DNA of 64,000 nt from Rhizobacter sp. SG703 (GCF_012275445.1 NZ_JAAZQK010000016.1:62001-126000), one strand, 5' to 3'. Shown: positions 53,153 to 63,687, numbered from the stretch's first letter. The notes: generated by a model from the letters alone, not told the origin. Numbers and translations: made by a program.

Positions 53153-54697
53153 TCATGACAGCACCCGGGCATCGCCCATCAGGCAGCCGAGCCGCGTCTC
53201 GTCCGCCTCGTCGTGCGCCAGCTCGCCGGTGATGCGCCCGCCGCTCATCACGACGATGCGGTCCGACAGCGCGAGGATCTCGTCCAGCTCGGTCGACACC
53301 AGCAGCACCGCGCAGCCGGCGTCGCGCAACAGCGCGATGCGGCGGTGGATGAACTCGATCGCGCCGATGTCGACGCCGCGCGTCGGCTGGCCTATCAGCA
53401 GCACGCGCGGCGCGCGCCGGAACTCGCGCGCGAGGATCAGCTTCTGCTGGTTGCCTCCGGAGAACTTCGACGACGCGAGCCGCTCGTTGCGCGGCCGCAC
53501 GTCGAATTCCTCCATCATCTGCCGGCATTGCGCCCGCGCGGTGCCGCCGTCGACGAAGGGTCCCCGCCGCAACGCCGCATCGTCCACATAGCCGAGCAGC
53601 GACGACTCCCAGGCCTCGAAGCCGAGCACCAGCCCGAGCCGGTGACGGTCTTCCGGCACGTGGGCGATGCCGAGCTCGCGCAGCCGGTGCGGGTTGCCGG
53701 GGTGGGTGGCATCGATCTCGATCGCCGTGCCGTCGTCGCCCACGATTCGCAGCCGGCCCTGCTGCAGCGGCTGCAGCGTGCTGAGCAGCGCCAGCAGCTC
53801 GCTCTGCCCGTTGCCCGAGACGCCGGCCACCCCGACGATCTCGCCGGCATGCAGGTCGAGCGACACGTCCTGCAGCCGCAGCACGCCGCCGGCATCGCGC
53901 CAGGCGAGGCCTTGCGCCTGCAACCGCAATTCGCCCCGCCCGCGCGCGGCGCGCGCGCCGGAACGCTGCACCTGGCGGCCCACCATCAGCTCGGCCAGCT
54001 CGGCCTCGGTGGTCTGCGCGGTCTCGCGGTCGGCGACCACGCTGCCGCCACGCATCACGGTGACGCGGTCGGTCACCGCGAGGATCTCCTTCAGCTTGTG
54101 CGTGATCAGCAGCACCGTGACGCCGCGCGCCTTCAGCGTGGCCAGCACGCGGAACAGCGCCTCGGTTTCCTGCGGCGTCAGCACGCCGGTGGGTTCGTCG
54201 AGGATCAGGATGCGCGCGCCGCGGAACAAGGCCTTCAGGATCTCGACGCGTTGCAGCACGCCGACCGGCAGCTCCGACACCCGGGCGTCCGGGTCGACCA
54301 TCAGCCCGAACTCCTGCTCGAGCCGCTGCAACTCGCGCCGCGCCGCGGCCAGGCTCTTCGACAGCGCGAAGCCCTGCTCGGCGCCGAGCACCACGTTCTC
54401 CAGCACGGTGAAGCGGTCGACCAGCATGAAGTGCTGGTGCACCATGCCGATGCCGTGCGCGATGGCGTCGTGCGTGCCGCGCAGCGCGACCGCCTCGCCG
54501 TCGATCGCGATGCGGCCCTCGTCGGCCGGGTAGAAGCCGTAGAGGATGCTCATCAGCGTCGACTTGCCGGCGCCGTTCTCGCCGACGATGCCGTGCACGC
54601 TGCCGCGCCGCACCGCGAGGTTCACGCCGCGGTTGGCGTGGACGGCGCCGAAGCGCTTGTGGATGCCGCTCAGTTCAACGGCAAAGTCGGGGCTCAA
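53153..54697 (-). CDS. Nucleoside ABC transporter ATPase (two nucleotide-binding domains)
   Basis: 514 aa. First domain: Walker A GENGAGKSTLM, signature-like VSELPVGVLQRVEILKALF and Walker B ILILDEPTGVLTPQE. Second domain: GVSGNGQSELL (degenerate Walker A), FSGGNQQKLILAREF, LLIGQPTRGVDIGA (DE replaced by GQ). This pattern is standard for BMP/sugar-type importers with one active and one degenerate site. Starts 6 bp after the binding-protein stop. Confidence 0.92.
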   Translation of the reverse strand: MSPDFAVELSGIHKRFGAVHANRGVNLAVRRGSVHGIVGENGAGKSTLMSILYGFYPADEGRIAIDGEAVALRGTHDAIAHGIGMVHQHFMLVDRFTVLENVVLGAEQGFALSKSLAAARRELQRLEQEFGLMVDPDARVSELPVGVLQRVEILKALFRGARILILDEPTGVLTPQETEALFRVLATLKARGVTVLLITHKLKEILAVTDRVTVMRGGSVVADRETAQTTEAELAELMVGRQVQRSGARAARGRGELRLQAQGLAWRDAGGVLRLQDVSLDLHAGEIVGVAGVSGNGQSELLALLSTLQPLQQGRLRIVGDDGTAIEIDATHPGNPHRLRELGIAHVPEDRHRLGLVLGFEAWESSLLGYVDDAALRRGPFVDGGTARAQCRQMMEEFDVRPRNERLASSKFSGGNQQKLILAREFRRAPRVLLIGQPTRGVDIGAIEFIHRRIALLRDAGCAVLLVSTELDEILALSDRIVVMSGGRITGELAHDEADETRLGCLMGDARVLS

Positions 54698-54703
54698 GGC
54701 GGG

Positions 54704-55684
54704 TCAGTATTTGCAGCCGCCTTCGGGCGTGTAGTTCGCCACCGGCTGCTTGCCCGACACGATGTCGGCTTCCACCGCCGCGAGCTTCTTCTTCGTGTCG
54801 TCGCTGACCAGCTTCGCGTTGTGCTGGTCCATCGCGAGGCCGACGCCCTGCTCCTTCAGCCCCAGCACGACGAGGCCGGGCTTCCAGCTGCCGTTCTTCG
54901 CCGACATCACGAGGCCGTAGACCGCGTTGTCGACCCGCTTCAGCATCGACGACAGCATCGTGCCCGGCTGCAGGTGGTTCTGGTTGCTGTCGACGCCGAT
55001 CGCGAGCTTGCCCTGGTCCTTCGCCGCCTGGTAGACGCCGATGCCGGTGCCGCCGGCCGCCGCGAAGACCACGTCGACGCCGCGCGAGAACTGCGCCTTC
55101 GCGAGTTCGCCGCCGCGCGTCGGGTCGCTCCAGGCCGACGGGGTCGTGCCGGTCATGTTGCTGACGACCTCGACCTTCGGGTTCGCGACCTTCGCGCCCT
55201 GTTCGTAGCCGCACTGGAAGCGGCGGATCAGCGGCACGTCCATGCCGCCGACGAAGCCGACCTTGCCCGACTTGCTGGTCGTCGCGGCCAGCCAGCCGGC
55301 GAGGAACGAGCCTTCCTGGTCCTTGAACAGCACCGACTGCACATTGGGCTGCTTGACCTCGGAATCGATGATCGCGAAGTGCGCCTTCGGAAACTCCTTG
55401 GCCACCTTCTCCAGCGCCGACGCATGGCCGAAGCCGACCGCGATGACAGGATCGGCCCCCTTCTGCGCCATGCGGCGCAGCGCCTGCTCGCGCTGGGTGT
55501 CGTTCGATATCTCGAAGTCGAGGTAGCCGGTGCCGGTCTCCTTCTTGAAGCGCTCGATGCCGTTGTAGGCGGCTTCGTTGAAGGACTTGTCGAACTTGCC
55601 GCCGGCGTCGTAGACGATGGCCGGCTCGGCATGGGCCGCGACGGCGGTGGCCGCGACGGCGAGGGTGAAGGCGATGCGCTTCAT
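54704..55684 (-). CDS. BMP-family nucleoside-binding protein
   Basis: 326 aa from ATG 55684. Signal peptide MKRIAFTLAVAATAVAAHA, cleaved before EPAIVYD; no lipobox. Mature PnrA/BMP fold: YDAGGKFDKSFNEAAYNGIE, AVGFGHASALEKVA, GSFLAGWLAATTSKSGKVGF, AAGGTGIGVYQAAKDQGKLA, GVDSNQNHL. Delivers nucleosides to the ABC importer encoded downstream. Confidence 0.92.
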   Translation of the reverse strand: MKRIAFTLAVAATAVAAHAEPAIVYDAGGKFDKSFNEAAYNGIERFKKETGTGYLDFEISNDTQREQALRRMAQKGADPVIAVGFGHASALEKVAKEFPKAHFAIIDSEVKQPNVQSVLFKDQEGSFLAGWLAATTSKSGKVGFVGGMDVPLIRRFQCGYEQGAKVANPKVEVVSNMTGTTPSAWSDPTRGGELAKAQFSRGVDVVFAAAGGTGIGVYQAAKDQGKLAIGVDSNQNHLQPGTMLSSMLKRVDNAVYGLVMSAKNGSWKPGLVVLGLKEQGVGLAMDQHNAKLVSDDTKKKLAAVEADIVSGKQPVANYTPEGGCKY

Positions 55685-55778
55685 TCGGGGTGTCCCTGGA
55701 GAGAGATTGGTGCGGGACATTCTCGCAAGAAGCGTGCACATCGACGGGCGCCGCGCGCCGGGGAAACCCGTAGCCCGG

Positions 55779-56168
55779 CTACAAACGGAAGCCATCCGGC
55801 AGCAGCTCGCCGGCGGTCGTTGCGCGGCGCGCACCGGCCAGGTTCGCGAGCAGCACCGGCAGCTGCGGCCCGCCGAGCTCGAACATCACCTGCCGGCAGG
55901 CGCCGCACGGCGAGATCGGGCCGGGGGTGTCGCCGATCACCGCGAGCCGCGCGAAGCCGTCGACCGGCACGCCGGCCGCGATCGCGGTGAAGAACGCGGT
56001 GCGCTCGGCGCAGTTGCACAGGCCGTAGGACGCGTTCTCGACATTGCAGCCGCGGAACACGCGGCCGTCGGCGGCCAGCAGCGCGGCACCGACGAAGAAC
56101 TTCGAGTACGGGGCGTAGGCGCCGTCGCGCGCGGCGCGGGCTTCGGCGATCAGGGCGTCGTCGGTCAT
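55779..56168 (-). CDS. cdd: Cytidine deaminase
   Basis: 129 aa, the small tetrameric type. Zinc motifs CAERTA (catalytic Glu) and PCGACRQ, plus the N-terminal [20 protein letters not shown] and [10 protein letters not shown]. Converts cytidine and deoxycytidine to uridine and deoxyuridine. Overlaps the end of deoA by 4 bp; a 94-bp gap precedes the binding protein. Confidence 0.95.
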   Translation of the reverse strand: MTDDALIAEARAARDGAYAPYSKFFVGAALLAADGRVFRGCNVENASYGLCNCAERTAFFTAIAAGVPVDGFARLAVIGDTPGPISPCGACRQVMFELGGPQLPVLLANLAGARRATTAGELLPDGFRL

Positions 56169-57496
56169 GGCAGGTTCCTGGTGATGTGGTCGGCGATCAA
56201 CGGTGTCGGCTCGGCCGCGTGGTCCGACACCGCGATCGCGCGGCGCACCGCGGCCATCGCGTCGTCGGCATCGGCTGCAGTGCGCGCATGCACGCGGGCG
56301 AGCGGCATGCCGGCGTCGACGCGCGTGCCGATCGGCAGCAGGTCCGACAGGCCGACCGACGGGTCGATCGCATCGCCGCTGTCGCGCCGGCCGCCTCCCA
56401 GCGCGACGACGGCCAGGCCGAGCGCCCGGGTGTCGACGGCAGCGATGAAGCCTTCCGCACCGCTGGCCACGTCGCGCACGACCGCCGCCGCCGGCAGGCC
56501 GGGCTTCGCCAGCACGTCGGCCGGCCCGCCGAGCCCGGCTACCATGCGCGCGAAGCGCTCGGCGGCACTGCCGCTGTCGAGCGCGCGCTGCAGCCGGGTG
56601 CGCGCCTCGGCGTCGTCGGTCGCGAGCCCGGCCTGCACCAGCACCGCGGCGCCGAGCGCCATCGCCACGCCGTGCAGCCGTGCCGGGCGCGCGACGCCGC
56701 GCAGGTAGTCCAGCGCCACCTGCACCTCCAGCGCATTGCCGGCAGCCGGCGCCAGCGCCTGGTTCATGTCGGTCAGCAACGCCTGCGTCGGCAGCCCGGC
56801 GCCGCAGCCGACCTCGACCAGGCTGCGTGCCAGTTCGCGCGCGCGGTCGAGGTCCTGCATGAAGGCGCCGTTGCCGAACTTCACGTCGAGCACCAGCGCG
56901 CCGAGGCCGGCGGCCAGCTTCTTCGACAGGATCGACGCGGTGATCAGCGGCACCGATTCGACGGTGGCCGTCACGTCGCGCACCGCGTAGAGGCGGCGGT
57001 CGGCCGGCGCCAGCGCGTCGCCCGCGCCGACGATCGCGACGCCGGCCTCGCGCACGACGCGGCGCAGCCGGTCGACCGGCACGCTCGCGTGGTAGCCGGG
57101 GATCGCCTCCAGCTTGTCGAGCGTGCCGCCGGTGTGGCCCAACCCTCGTCCGGAGATCATCGGCACGAAGCCGCCGCAGGCCGCCAGCATCGGGCCGAGC
57201 ATCAGCGACACGGTGTCGCCGATGCCGCCGGTCGAGTGCTTGTCGAGCACCGGGCCGGGCAGCCGGTCATCGGCCCAGTGCAGCACGCTGCCGCTGTCGC
57301 GCATCGCGAGCGTCAGCGACACCGCTTCGGCGGTGGCCATGCCGCGCCAGCAGACCGCCATCGCGAACGCGGCGATCTGCGCCTCGCCGATGCGCTCGTC
57401 GGCGATGCCTTGCGCGAACGCGCGCAGCTCGGCATCGGTCAGCACCAGGCCGTCGCGCTTGCGGCGGATGATTTCCTGCGGCAGCAGCGCGGCCAT
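56165..57496 (-). CDS. deoA: Thymidine phosphorylase
   Basis: 443 aa, typical size. Signature [20 protein letters not shown], then [20 protein letters not shown] and the [20 protein letters not shown] block that binds phosphate and pyrimidine. Phosphorolyses thymidine/deoxyuridine to base and deoxyribose-1-phosphate. Its ATG shares one base with the deoC stop (TGATG). Confidence 0.95.
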   Translation of the reverse strand: MAALLPQEIIRRKRDGLVLTDAELRAFAQGIADERIGEAQIAAFAMAVCWRGMATAEAVSLTLAMRDSGSVLHWADDRLPGPVLDKHSTGGIGDTVSLMLGPMLAACGGFVPMISGRGLGHTGGTLDKLEAIPGYHASVPVDRLRRVVREAGVAIVGAGDALAPADRRLYAVRDVTATVESVPLITASILSKKLAAGLGALVLDVKFGNGAFMQDLDRARELARSLVEVGCGAGLPTQALLTDMNQALAPAAGNALEVQVALDYLRGVARPARLHGVAMALGAAVLVQAGLATDDAEARTRLQRALDSGSAAERFARMVAGLGGPADVLAKPGLPAAAVVRDVASGAEGFIAAVDTRALGLAVVALGGGRRDSGDAIDPSVGLSDLLPIGTRVDAGMPLARVHARTAADADDAMAAVRRAIAVSDHAAEPTPLIADHITRNLP

Positions 57497-58278
57497 CAGT
57501 AGCCGCTCGCCGCCGGTGCGGCCGGGCCGCCGTCGATCGTGGCCAGCAGCACCTTCAGCAGGCTGGACGCGCCGAAGCGCAGCGTGCCGGGGCCGAGGCG
57601 GTCGGCGCCGTACACCGCGCTCGCCAGCGCGAGGTAGCGCTGCACGTCGGCGATCGTCGACACGCCGCCGGCCACCTTCAGCCCGGCGCGCGCGCCATCG
57701 GCGCGGATCGCCTCGCCCATCAGCTCGACCGCCTGCGGCGTCGCATTGACGGCCACCTTGCCGGTGGAGGTCTTCAGGAAATCGGCGCCTTCGCGCAACG
57801 CGATCTCGCTGGCCTGGCGGATCAGCTTGGGCTGCTGCAGCTCGCCGGTCTCGAGGATCACCTTCAGCGGCAGCGCCCCGCAGGCGCGGCGACAGGCCGC
57901 CACCAGCGCGGCGCCGGCCTGCGCATCGCCAGCCTGCAGCGCGCGCCACGGGAACACCGTGTCGATCTCGTCGGCACCGGCGTCGCGGGCCGCGGCGATC
58001 TGCGCCGCCACGTCGTCGGGCGGGGCCTCGCCGCGCGGGAAGTTGACGACCGTCGCGACGCGCACCGCATCGAGCCCGTGCGCCTGGAGCCGGCGCCGCG
58101 CAGCCGGCACGAAGGCCGGGTACACGCACAACGCGGCTGGTGCACCGTGCGGCGTGCGGGCCTGGTCGGCCAGCGCCTCGATCGACGTGGGCGTGTCGTC
58201 GTCTTTCAGCGAGGTCAGGTCGAGGCAGCGCAGCGCGAGGCGGGCGGCGTCGGCGGTCGAGGCGATTCGGGTCGTCAT
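57496..58278 (-). CDS. deoC: Deoxyribose-phosphate aldolase
   Basis: 260 aa from ATG 58278, like the E. coli enzyme. Class I aldolase Schiff-base lysine in FLKTSTGK; other family blocks: [39 protein letters not shown] and KVAGGVST. Splits deoxyribose-5-phosphate to glyceraldehyde-3-phosphate and acetaldehyde. First gene of the leftward nucleoside operon. A phosphopentomutase, needed between DeoA and DeoC, is not in the window. Confidence 0.95.
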   Translation of the reverse strand: MTTRIASTADAARLALRCLDLTSLKDDDTPTSIEALADQARTPHGAPAALCVYPAFVPAARRRLQAHGLDAVRVATVVNFPRGEAPPDDVAAQIAAARDAGADEIDTVFPWRALQAGDAQAGAALVAACRRACGALPLKVILETGELQQPKLIRQASEIALREGADFLKTSTGKVAVNATPQAVELMGEAIRADGARAGLKVAGGVSTIADVQRYLALASAVYGADRLGPGTLRFGASSLLKVLLATIDGGPAAPAASGY

Positions 58279-58413
58279 CGGCCGATTGTGGCGCGTTCGT
58301 CCATCCTCAAATGAATGGATGCGGCGGTCGTGTTCCACGGCGACAGTCCCCTCTTCCGGGGGCCCGCTTCCTGTGGATTGGCAGCGGTCCCGGCCGATCG
58401 AAGAATCCACCCC

Positions 58414-58617
58414 ATGCAAACGCTCTCTCCCCTGCTGGACCGCCAGGCCTGGATCGACCAGGTCGCCGCGGAACTGATCACCGCCTCCAAGCTGATGAGC
58501 CCGGGCATGGCCGCCGGGTTCGCGGCCGACCTGTGGCAAGCCTGGGGCCACCTGCCGCCGTCGGCCGCGGCGCAGTACTTCCTCGATCCGGCGGTCGAGT
58601 ACCCGTCGACGTTCTGA
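58414..58617 (+). CDS. Hypothetical 67-aa protein
   Basis: ATG 58414; frame MQTLSPLLDRQAWIDQVAAE...PSTF, helical and soluble. Codon use fits the genome. No domain recognised. Divergent from deoC and convergent with zwf. Confidence 0.55.
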   Translation: MQTLSPLLDRQAWIDQVAAELITASKLMSPGMAAGFAADLWQAWGHLPPSAAAQYFLDPAVEYPSTF

Positions 58618-58632
58618 GCGCCGGCCTGCAGA

Positions 58633-60096
58633 TCAGCCGCCCGTCTTGTTCGGGTCCCGCCACGCGCGCTCGAACGGCAGCCGCCACGCATGCGGCGCGA
58701 TCAGCTGGTGGATCGACTTCGGCCCCCAGGAACCCGGCGGATACAGCCGCACCGGCGGCGGCGATTCGAGCAACTGCGTCGACACTTGCCACAGCCGCTC
58801 GATGCCTTCGGCGGTGGTGAACAGCGTGCGGTCGCCGCGCATCGCGTCGAGGATCAGCCGCTCGTAGGCTTCGAGCACCTCGCCGATCAGCCCGGTGTCG
58901 TGCATCGCGAACTGCAGGCTCAGCTTGTCGAGCCGCATGCCCGGCCCCGGGCGCTTGCCGTAGAACGACAGCGACATCTTCGACGCATCGGCCAGGTCGA
59001 ACGTGAGGTGGTCGGGCCCCTGCGCGCCGACGCCGGAGCCGGGCGGGAACATGCTCTTCGGCGGCTCGCGGAACGCGATCGAGATGATGCGCTGGCCCTC
59101 GGCCATGCGCTTGCCGGTGCGCAGGAAGAACGGCACGCCGGCCCAGCGCCAGTTGTCGATGTAACACTTCAGCGCGATGAAGGTTTCGGTCTCGGATTCG
59201 GGATCGACGCCGGGCTCGGCACGGTAGCCGGCGTACTGGCCGCGCACCACGTCGGCCGGCTGGATCGGCAGCATGCTGCGGAAGACCTTGTTCTTCTCCT
59301 CGCTGATCGGCGCCGGCTCGAGCGCGGTCGGCGGCTCCATCGCCATGAACGCGAGGATCTGGAACAGGTGCGTGACCACCATGTCGCGGTAGGCGCCGGT
59401 CTGTTCGTAGAAGCCGGCACGCGTGCCCAGGCCCAGCGTCTCGGGCACGTCGATCTGCACGTGGTCGATGAAGTTGCGGTTCCAGATCGGCTCGAACAGC
59501 CCGTTGGCGAAGCGGAACGCGAGGATGTTCTGCGCCGGCTCCTTGCCGAGGAAGTGGTCGATGCGGAAGATCTGCTCCTCGGCGAAGGTCTGGTGCAGCC
59601 GCGCGTTCAGCGTGACGGCGCTCGCGAGGTCGGTGCCGAAGGGCTTCTCCATCACGATGCGCGAACGCTCGACCAGGCCGGCCTCGCCGAGCATCTGCAC
59701 CGCCGACAGCGCGGCGCTTGGCGGCACGCTCAGGTAGTGCAGGCGCCGCGTCTCGCCCCCCAGGCTGCGCTCGGCGGCGTCGACCGCGGCCTTCAGCGCC
59801 GCGGGGCCGGCCGCCAGCGGCACGTAGTCGAGGCCTTGCGCGAAGTGGGCCCAGTCGGCCTCGGTGACCGGGCGGCTCGAGAACTCGCCGAGCGCGCCGC
59901 GCGCCGCGGCCCGGAAGCCGTCGGCATCGAGGTCGTCGAGCGAGACGCCGATGATGCGGCAGCCCGGGATGAAGCCGGCCGCCGACAGGTGGTACAGCCC
60001 CGGCAGCAGCTTGCGCCGCGCAAGGTCGCCGGTGGCGCCGAACAGCACGACGACCTGCGGAAAGCGCGGGCCGACGCCCGGGGGGATCTTGGCCAT
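58633..60096 (-). CDS. zwf: Glucose-6-phosphate 1-dehydrogenase
   Basis: 487 aa from ATG 60096. NADP motif [20 protein letters not shown] and the active-site signature [13 protein letters not shown]; the C-terminal RCG block [20 protein letters not shown] is present. First step of the oxidative pentose-phosphate and Entner-Doudoroff routes. Monocistronic here; no pgl or edd adjacent. Confidence 0.96.
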   Translation of the reverse strand: MAKIPPGVGPRFPQVVVLFGATGDLARRKLLPGLYHLSAAGFIPGCRIIGVSLDDLDADGFRAAARGALGEFSSRPVTEADWAHFAQGLDYVPLAAGPAALKAAVDAAERSLGGETRRLHYLSVPPSAALSAVQMLGEAGLVERSRIVMEKPFGTDLASAVTLNARLHQTFAEEQIFRIDHFLGKEPAQNILAFRFANGLFEPIWNRNFIDHVQIDVPETLGLGTRAGFYEQTGAYRDMVVTHLFQILAFMAMEPPTALEPAPISEEKNKVFRSMLPIQPADVVRGQYAGYRAEPGVDPESETETFIALKCYIDNWRWAGVPFFLRTGKRMAEGQRIISIAFREPPKSMFPPGSGVGAQGPDHLTFDLADASKMSLSFYGKRPGPGMRLDKLSLQFAMHDTGLIGEVLEAYERLILDAMRGDRTLFTTAEGIERLWQVSTQLLESPPPVRLYPPGSWGPKSIHQLIAPHAWRLPFERAWRDPNKTGG

Positions 60097-60224
60097 GGGA
60101 ACGGGTCCTGATCGGGCTGCGATGGCGACGCAGCTTGCCACAGGCCCTGGCGAACACCAACCCTGTCGATCCGGCGCCTCGTCGATCGTCGTCAGAGAAT
60201 CATCCACCTTCAGGAGTGCAACGC

Positions 60225-60650
60225 ATGCCGACCGACAACCCGATCCACCAGTTCCTCGCCGCCTACCGGGCCGCCGTCCTCGCACGGGACGTCGACGCCT
60301 TCGTCGCGCTGTATGCCGACGACCTCCAGGTCTTCGACCTGTGGGGCCGCTGGTGCCACGACGGCCTTGCGGCCTGGCGCGCGATGGCCGAAGGCTGGTT
60401 CGGCTCGCACCCGGGCGATCGCTTCGTCGTCGAGTTCAGCGAGGTGCACGACACCGTCGGTGCCGACCTGGCCACCGTCCATGCGTTCGCCCGGTTCAAG
60501 GGGATCGGGCCCGACGGCACGGTGCTGCGCTCGCTCGAGAACCGCTTCAGCGCGACGCTGCGGCGGCACGGCAGCGCGTGGAAGGTGTTTCACCAGCACA
60601 CCTCGGTGCCGGTGGCGATGGAGACCGGCCAGCCGATGTTCCAGCGCTGA
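60225..60650 (+). CDS. NTF2/SnoaL-like protein
   Basis: 141 aa. Typical NTF2-fold layout: [34 protein letters not shown], and C-terminal [20 protein letters not shown]. Probably a small-molecule binding or detoxifying enzyme (DUF4440/SgcJ-like). CAGGAG ribosome site. Confidence 0.82.
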   Translation: MPTDNPIHQFLAAYRAAVLARDVDAFVALYADDLQVFDLWGRWCHDGLAAWRAMAEGWFGSHPGDRFVVEFSEVHDTVGADLATVHAFARFKGIGPDGTVLRSLENRFSATLRRHGSAWKVFHQHTSVPVAMETGQPMFQR

Positions 60651-60712
60651 GTCCGGTGTCGGGCGTCCGGCCGGCCGGGCATACTCCGCCGGTCGCCACC
60701 ACCGGACAGCCG

Positions 60713-61480
60713 ATGCAACGCATCAAGTGGGCCCTGCTGGGCGGACTGAGTTTCCTGCTGGTCGCCTGGCTCGGCTACCGCCAGGGCCAGCACACCTGCC
60801 CGGCCTGCGCCGAGATCGACCGCACGCAGGTGCTGTCCGAGCTGATCGTGCCGGCGCAGAAGCTGGTGCTGGTGGAGGCCAGCAGCCAGCAGCGCGTCGC
60901 CTGGACACTGAAGACCGGCTGGCCGCGCATGGCCGAGCTGCTGCACTTCCTCAGCTTCAACAACATCAACAAGGACTCGACCGGCACGCTCAGCTACGAG
61001 GCGCGCTACGCCTACGGCTACGACCTGGCGAAACGCGGCAGCTGGTCGCTCGCGAAGACGGCGCAGGGCGGGCTGCTGTTCAAGGCGCCGCCGGTGCAGC
61101 TGGTGGGCTGTCCGTCGGTGCAGACGCAGAGCTTTCGCTTCGAGACCGTCGAGAAGGGCATCTTCATCGACGAGTACGCGCGGCAGAACGAGGTGCTCGT
61201 CTATGCCACCGCGCTCGCGCTGGCGCAGGCGCACGAGCGGCTGCGCACGCCGGCCACGCTGGCCCCGATGAAGCAGGCGGCCGACAAGGAACTGAAATCG
61301 CTGCTGATCTCGCTGGCGCAGCCGCTCGGCCTGGCGCTGACGCCGGAGCAGATCGCGATCGAGCCGATGGATGCGCAGCAGCCGTCGGCGCCGCCGGCGT
61401 GGGGACCGCGCATCGATGCGGCCGGCGTGCCGGATGCGGCGACGTCGAAGATGCTGAAGGACGCGGGCTGCGCGTCGTAG
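60713..61480 (+). CDS. DUF4230 membrane-anchored protein
   Basis: 255 aa. N-terminal anchor (ALLGGLSFLLVAWLGY, residues 7-22) and DUF4230 pattern (ELIVPAQKLVLVEASSQQRV, YGYDLAKRGSWSLAK, YARQNEVLVYATALALAQAH). Function of the family unknown. 33 bp upstream of the serine hydrolase. Confidence 0.75.
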   Translation: MQRIKWALLGGLSFLLVAWLGYRQGQHTCPACAEIDRTQVLSELIVPAQKLVLVEASSQQRVAWTLKTGWPRMAELLHFLSFNNINKDSTGTLSYEARYAYGYDLAKRGSWSLAKTAQGGLLFKAPPVQLVGCPSVQTQSFRFETVEKGIFIDEYARQNEVLVYATALALAQAHERLRTPATLAPMKQAADKELKSLLISLAQPLGLALTPEQIAIEPMDAQQPSAPPAWGPRIDAAGVPDAATSKMLKDAGCAS

Positions 61481-61513
61481 GCCAGAAGAAGAATCACGAA
61501 AAGAGGGAATCCG

Positions 61514-62887
61514 ATGAAACGATGGTTGGGTGCCGCGCTGGACTACCTGCCGCGCTGGCTGGAACACCAGATGCGCATCAGCGAGCAGCCCGGCTGCGCG
61601 ATCGCGGTCGCGCTCGACGGCAAGCTGGTGCTCGAACAGGCCTTCGGGCAGGCGAACCTGGCGCAGCGCACGCCGCTGACGCCGCAGCACCGCTTTCGCG
61701 TGGCCTCGCATTCGAAGACCTTCACCGCCGTCGCGATCATGAAACTGCGCGAAGCCGGCCGGCTGCAGCTCGACGACCGCATCGGCCGCTACGTCGGCGG
61801 CCTGCACCGCGACGTGGCCGCCGGCACGCTGGCCCAGCTGCTGTCGCACACCGCGGGCCTGGTGCGCGACGGCACCGATGCCGGCCAGTGGCACGACCGG
61901 CGCCCCTTCCTCGACGAAGCCGCGCTGCGCGCCGACCTGGCCGACGGGCTGGTCATCGATGCCCATGCGCGGCTGAAGTATTCGAACCACGGCTACGGGC
62001 TGCTGGGCCTCGCGATCGAGGCCATCACCGGCGAGCGGTACGGCGACTGGATGCGGCGCGAGGTCATCGCGCCGGCCGGCCTGCACGCGACCTCGCCCGA
62101 TGCGCCGATCGACGCCGCCCTGCCCTTCGCCAACGGCCACAGCGCCAAGTGGCCGCTGGGCCGGCGCGTGGTGATCGCCGGCGACAACCCGACGAATGCG
62201 CTGGCCTCGGCCACCGGCTTCGTCAGCACCGCGGGCGACCTGGCGCGCTTCTTCGGCCGCCTGTCGCCGGCCGCCGGGCGCGGCGTGATCGACAAGGCGA
62301 GCCGCCGGATGATGTGGCACCGGCAATGGCCCGATCCGTACTCCAGCCTGAACCGCTGGTACGGGCTGGGCACGATGTGCGGCTCGGTGGCCGACTGGGA
62401 CTGGTTCGGCCACACCGGCGGTTTCCAGGGCACGCTGACGCGCACCGCCTGCGTGCCGGCGCAGGGCTTGACGGTGACGGTGCTGACCAATGCAGCCGAC
62501 GGCCTGTCGAACGCGTGGGTCGACGGCGCGCTGCAGGTGCTGCGCGTGCATGCGCTGCACGGCGCGCCGTCGAAGCGCGCGGCCGCGTGGTCGGGCCGCT
62601 GGTGGACGCTGTGGGGCGCGAGCGACCTGCTGCCGATGCAGGGCAAGGTGCTGGTCGCCAACCCCGCGCTGGCCAACCCGGTGCTGGACGCCACCGAGTT
62701 CACGCCCGACAGCCGCGAGCGCGGCCGCATCACGCTGGCCGGCGCCTTCGGCAACCACGGCGAGACGGTGCGGCAGCGGCACGACGCCCGCGGCGCGGCC
62801 AGCGAGTTCTGGCTCGGCGGCACGAAGATGCTGTCGCAGCGGCGGGTCGCGAAGGAGCTGGCGGGGCGGGAAGGCGGGTCGGCATGA
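61514..62887 (+). CDS. Serine hydrolase, beta-lactamase/class C fold
   Basis: 457 aa. SxxK motif S65-H-S-K68 (FRVASHSKTF), YxN as YSNHGYG near residue 157 and a late HTGG (FGHTGGFQG) in place of KTG. No signal peptide, so probably cytoplasmic esterase/peptidase rather than a secreted beta-lactamase. Last residues overlap the next small ORF by 4 bp. Confidence 0.87.
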   Translation: MKRWLGAALDYLPRWLEHQMRISEQPGCAIAVALDGKLVLEQAFGQANLAQRTPLTPQHRFRVASHSKTFTAVAIMKLREAGRLQLDDRIGRYVGGLHRDVAAGTLAQLLSHTAGLVRDGTDAGQWHDRRPFLDEAALRADLADGLVIDAHARLKYSNHGYGLLGLAIEAITGERYGDWMRREVIAPAGLHATSPDAPIDAALPFANGHSAKWPLGRRVVIAGDNPTNALASATGFVSTAGDLARFFGRLSPAAGRGVIDKASRRMMWHRQWPDPYSSLNRWYGLGTMCGSVADWDWFGHTGGFQGTLTRTACVPAQGLTVTVLTNAADGLSNAWVDGALQVLRVHALHGAPSKRAAAWSGRWWTLWGASDLLPMQGKVLVANPALANPVLDATEFTPDSRERGRITLAGAFGNHGETVRQRHDARGAASEFWLGGTKMLSQRRVAKELAGREGGSA

Positions 62888-63132
62888 CGTCGTCGGTGCC
62901 CGACTCCTTCCATGAAAACTACCGCGGCCACGACCTCGACTTCACGCCGCGCGCATCGGCCGGCGGCGGGTTCGTCGCGCGGCTGCAGGTGGTCCACAGC
63001 TTCGGCGCGCACCGCGACCAGTTCAGCGTCGATGTCGGCTCGATGGTGTTCGCAGAAGCACCACAGGCCGCTCAGCACGCGAGGCAGGCCGGCCTGAAGT
63101 GGGTCGACGCGCGGGTCGACACGCCATCCTGA
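62884..63132 (+). CDS. Hypothetical 82-aa protein
   Basis: Starts in an ATGA overlap with the hydrolase: MTSSVPDSFHENYRGHDLDF... A compact beta-strand pattern (GGGFVARLQVVHSFGAHRDQ). No family recognised. Coupling suggests cotranslation. Confidence 0.6.
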   Translation: MTSSVPDSFHENYRGHDLDFTPRASAGGGFVARLQVVHSFGAHRDQFSVDVGSMVFAEAPQAAQHARQAGLKWVDARVDTPS

Positions 63133-63159
63133 ACCGATCGGCGCGCCGGCACCGCTCCA

Positions 63160-63186
63160 CTTGAGATCGCGAACTGCGATCTCAAG
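63160..63186. terminator. Perfect hairpin between convergent genes
   Basis: CTTGAGATCGC, loop GAACT, GCGATCTCAAG: an 11-bp perfect stem between convergent genes. No T-run follows on either strand, so it is an atypical bidirectional terminator or a protein site. Confidence 0.5.
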
Positions 63187-63210
63187 CGTTCAGCCCGGCG
63201 CTCGGCCTCC

Positions 63211-63663
63211 TCAGGCCGGCGGCCGCACCGCCTGCCGCGCCACCAGCTTCCATGCCCCACCCTGGCGCTGCCACACCTGCAGCACGTGCAGCTTGACGTT
63301 GCCGGCCACGCCGCGGTCGTTGGTCTTCGCGACCAGCGTGTGGCGGATGATCGTGATGTCGCCCACCACCTTCGCGGTCTGGTCGGTGATGTCGATGCTC
63401 ACGAAGTCGGAGTTGCCGGCCATCAGGTCGCCGATGAAGCTCGCCTTCGTGTCGACCTTGCCGCCGGAGTGGCCGTAGCTCAGTTCTTCAGCCACCAGCG
63501 AGCTCAGCACCGCCTGGTCCGGGTCGACCATCGCGACGCGCAGCTTCTCGGCCGACGCCACCGCCGAATCGCCGGCGCCAGCGCTGCCGGCCGGCATCAC
63601 CGTACAGGCGCACAGCGCCAGGCTGCCGGCGAGCAGGCCGAGCATGGTCTTGATCTTCATCAT
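63211..63663 (-). CDS. NTF2-like (DUF4440) lipoprotein
   Basis: 150 aa from ATG 63663, spaced correctly from AAGGAG (ATG 63660 and 63678 are alternatives). Signal LGLLAGSLALCAC with lipobox Cys near residue 20. The mature part is NTF2-like: VDPDQAVLSSLVAEELSYGH, GDITIIRHTLVAKT, VWQRQGGAWKLVARQAV. Periplasmic; substrate unknown. Confidence 0.8.
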   Translation of the reverse strand: MMKIKTMLGLLAGSLALCACTVMPAGSAGAGDSAVASAEKLRVAMVDPDQAVLSSLVAEELSYGHSGGKVDTKASFIGDLMAGNSDFVSIDITDQTAKVVGDITIIRHTLVAKTNDRGVAGNVKLHVLQVWQRQGGAWKLVARQAVRPPA

Positions 63664-63687
63664 CGTCGTCTCCTTCACGAATGAACT

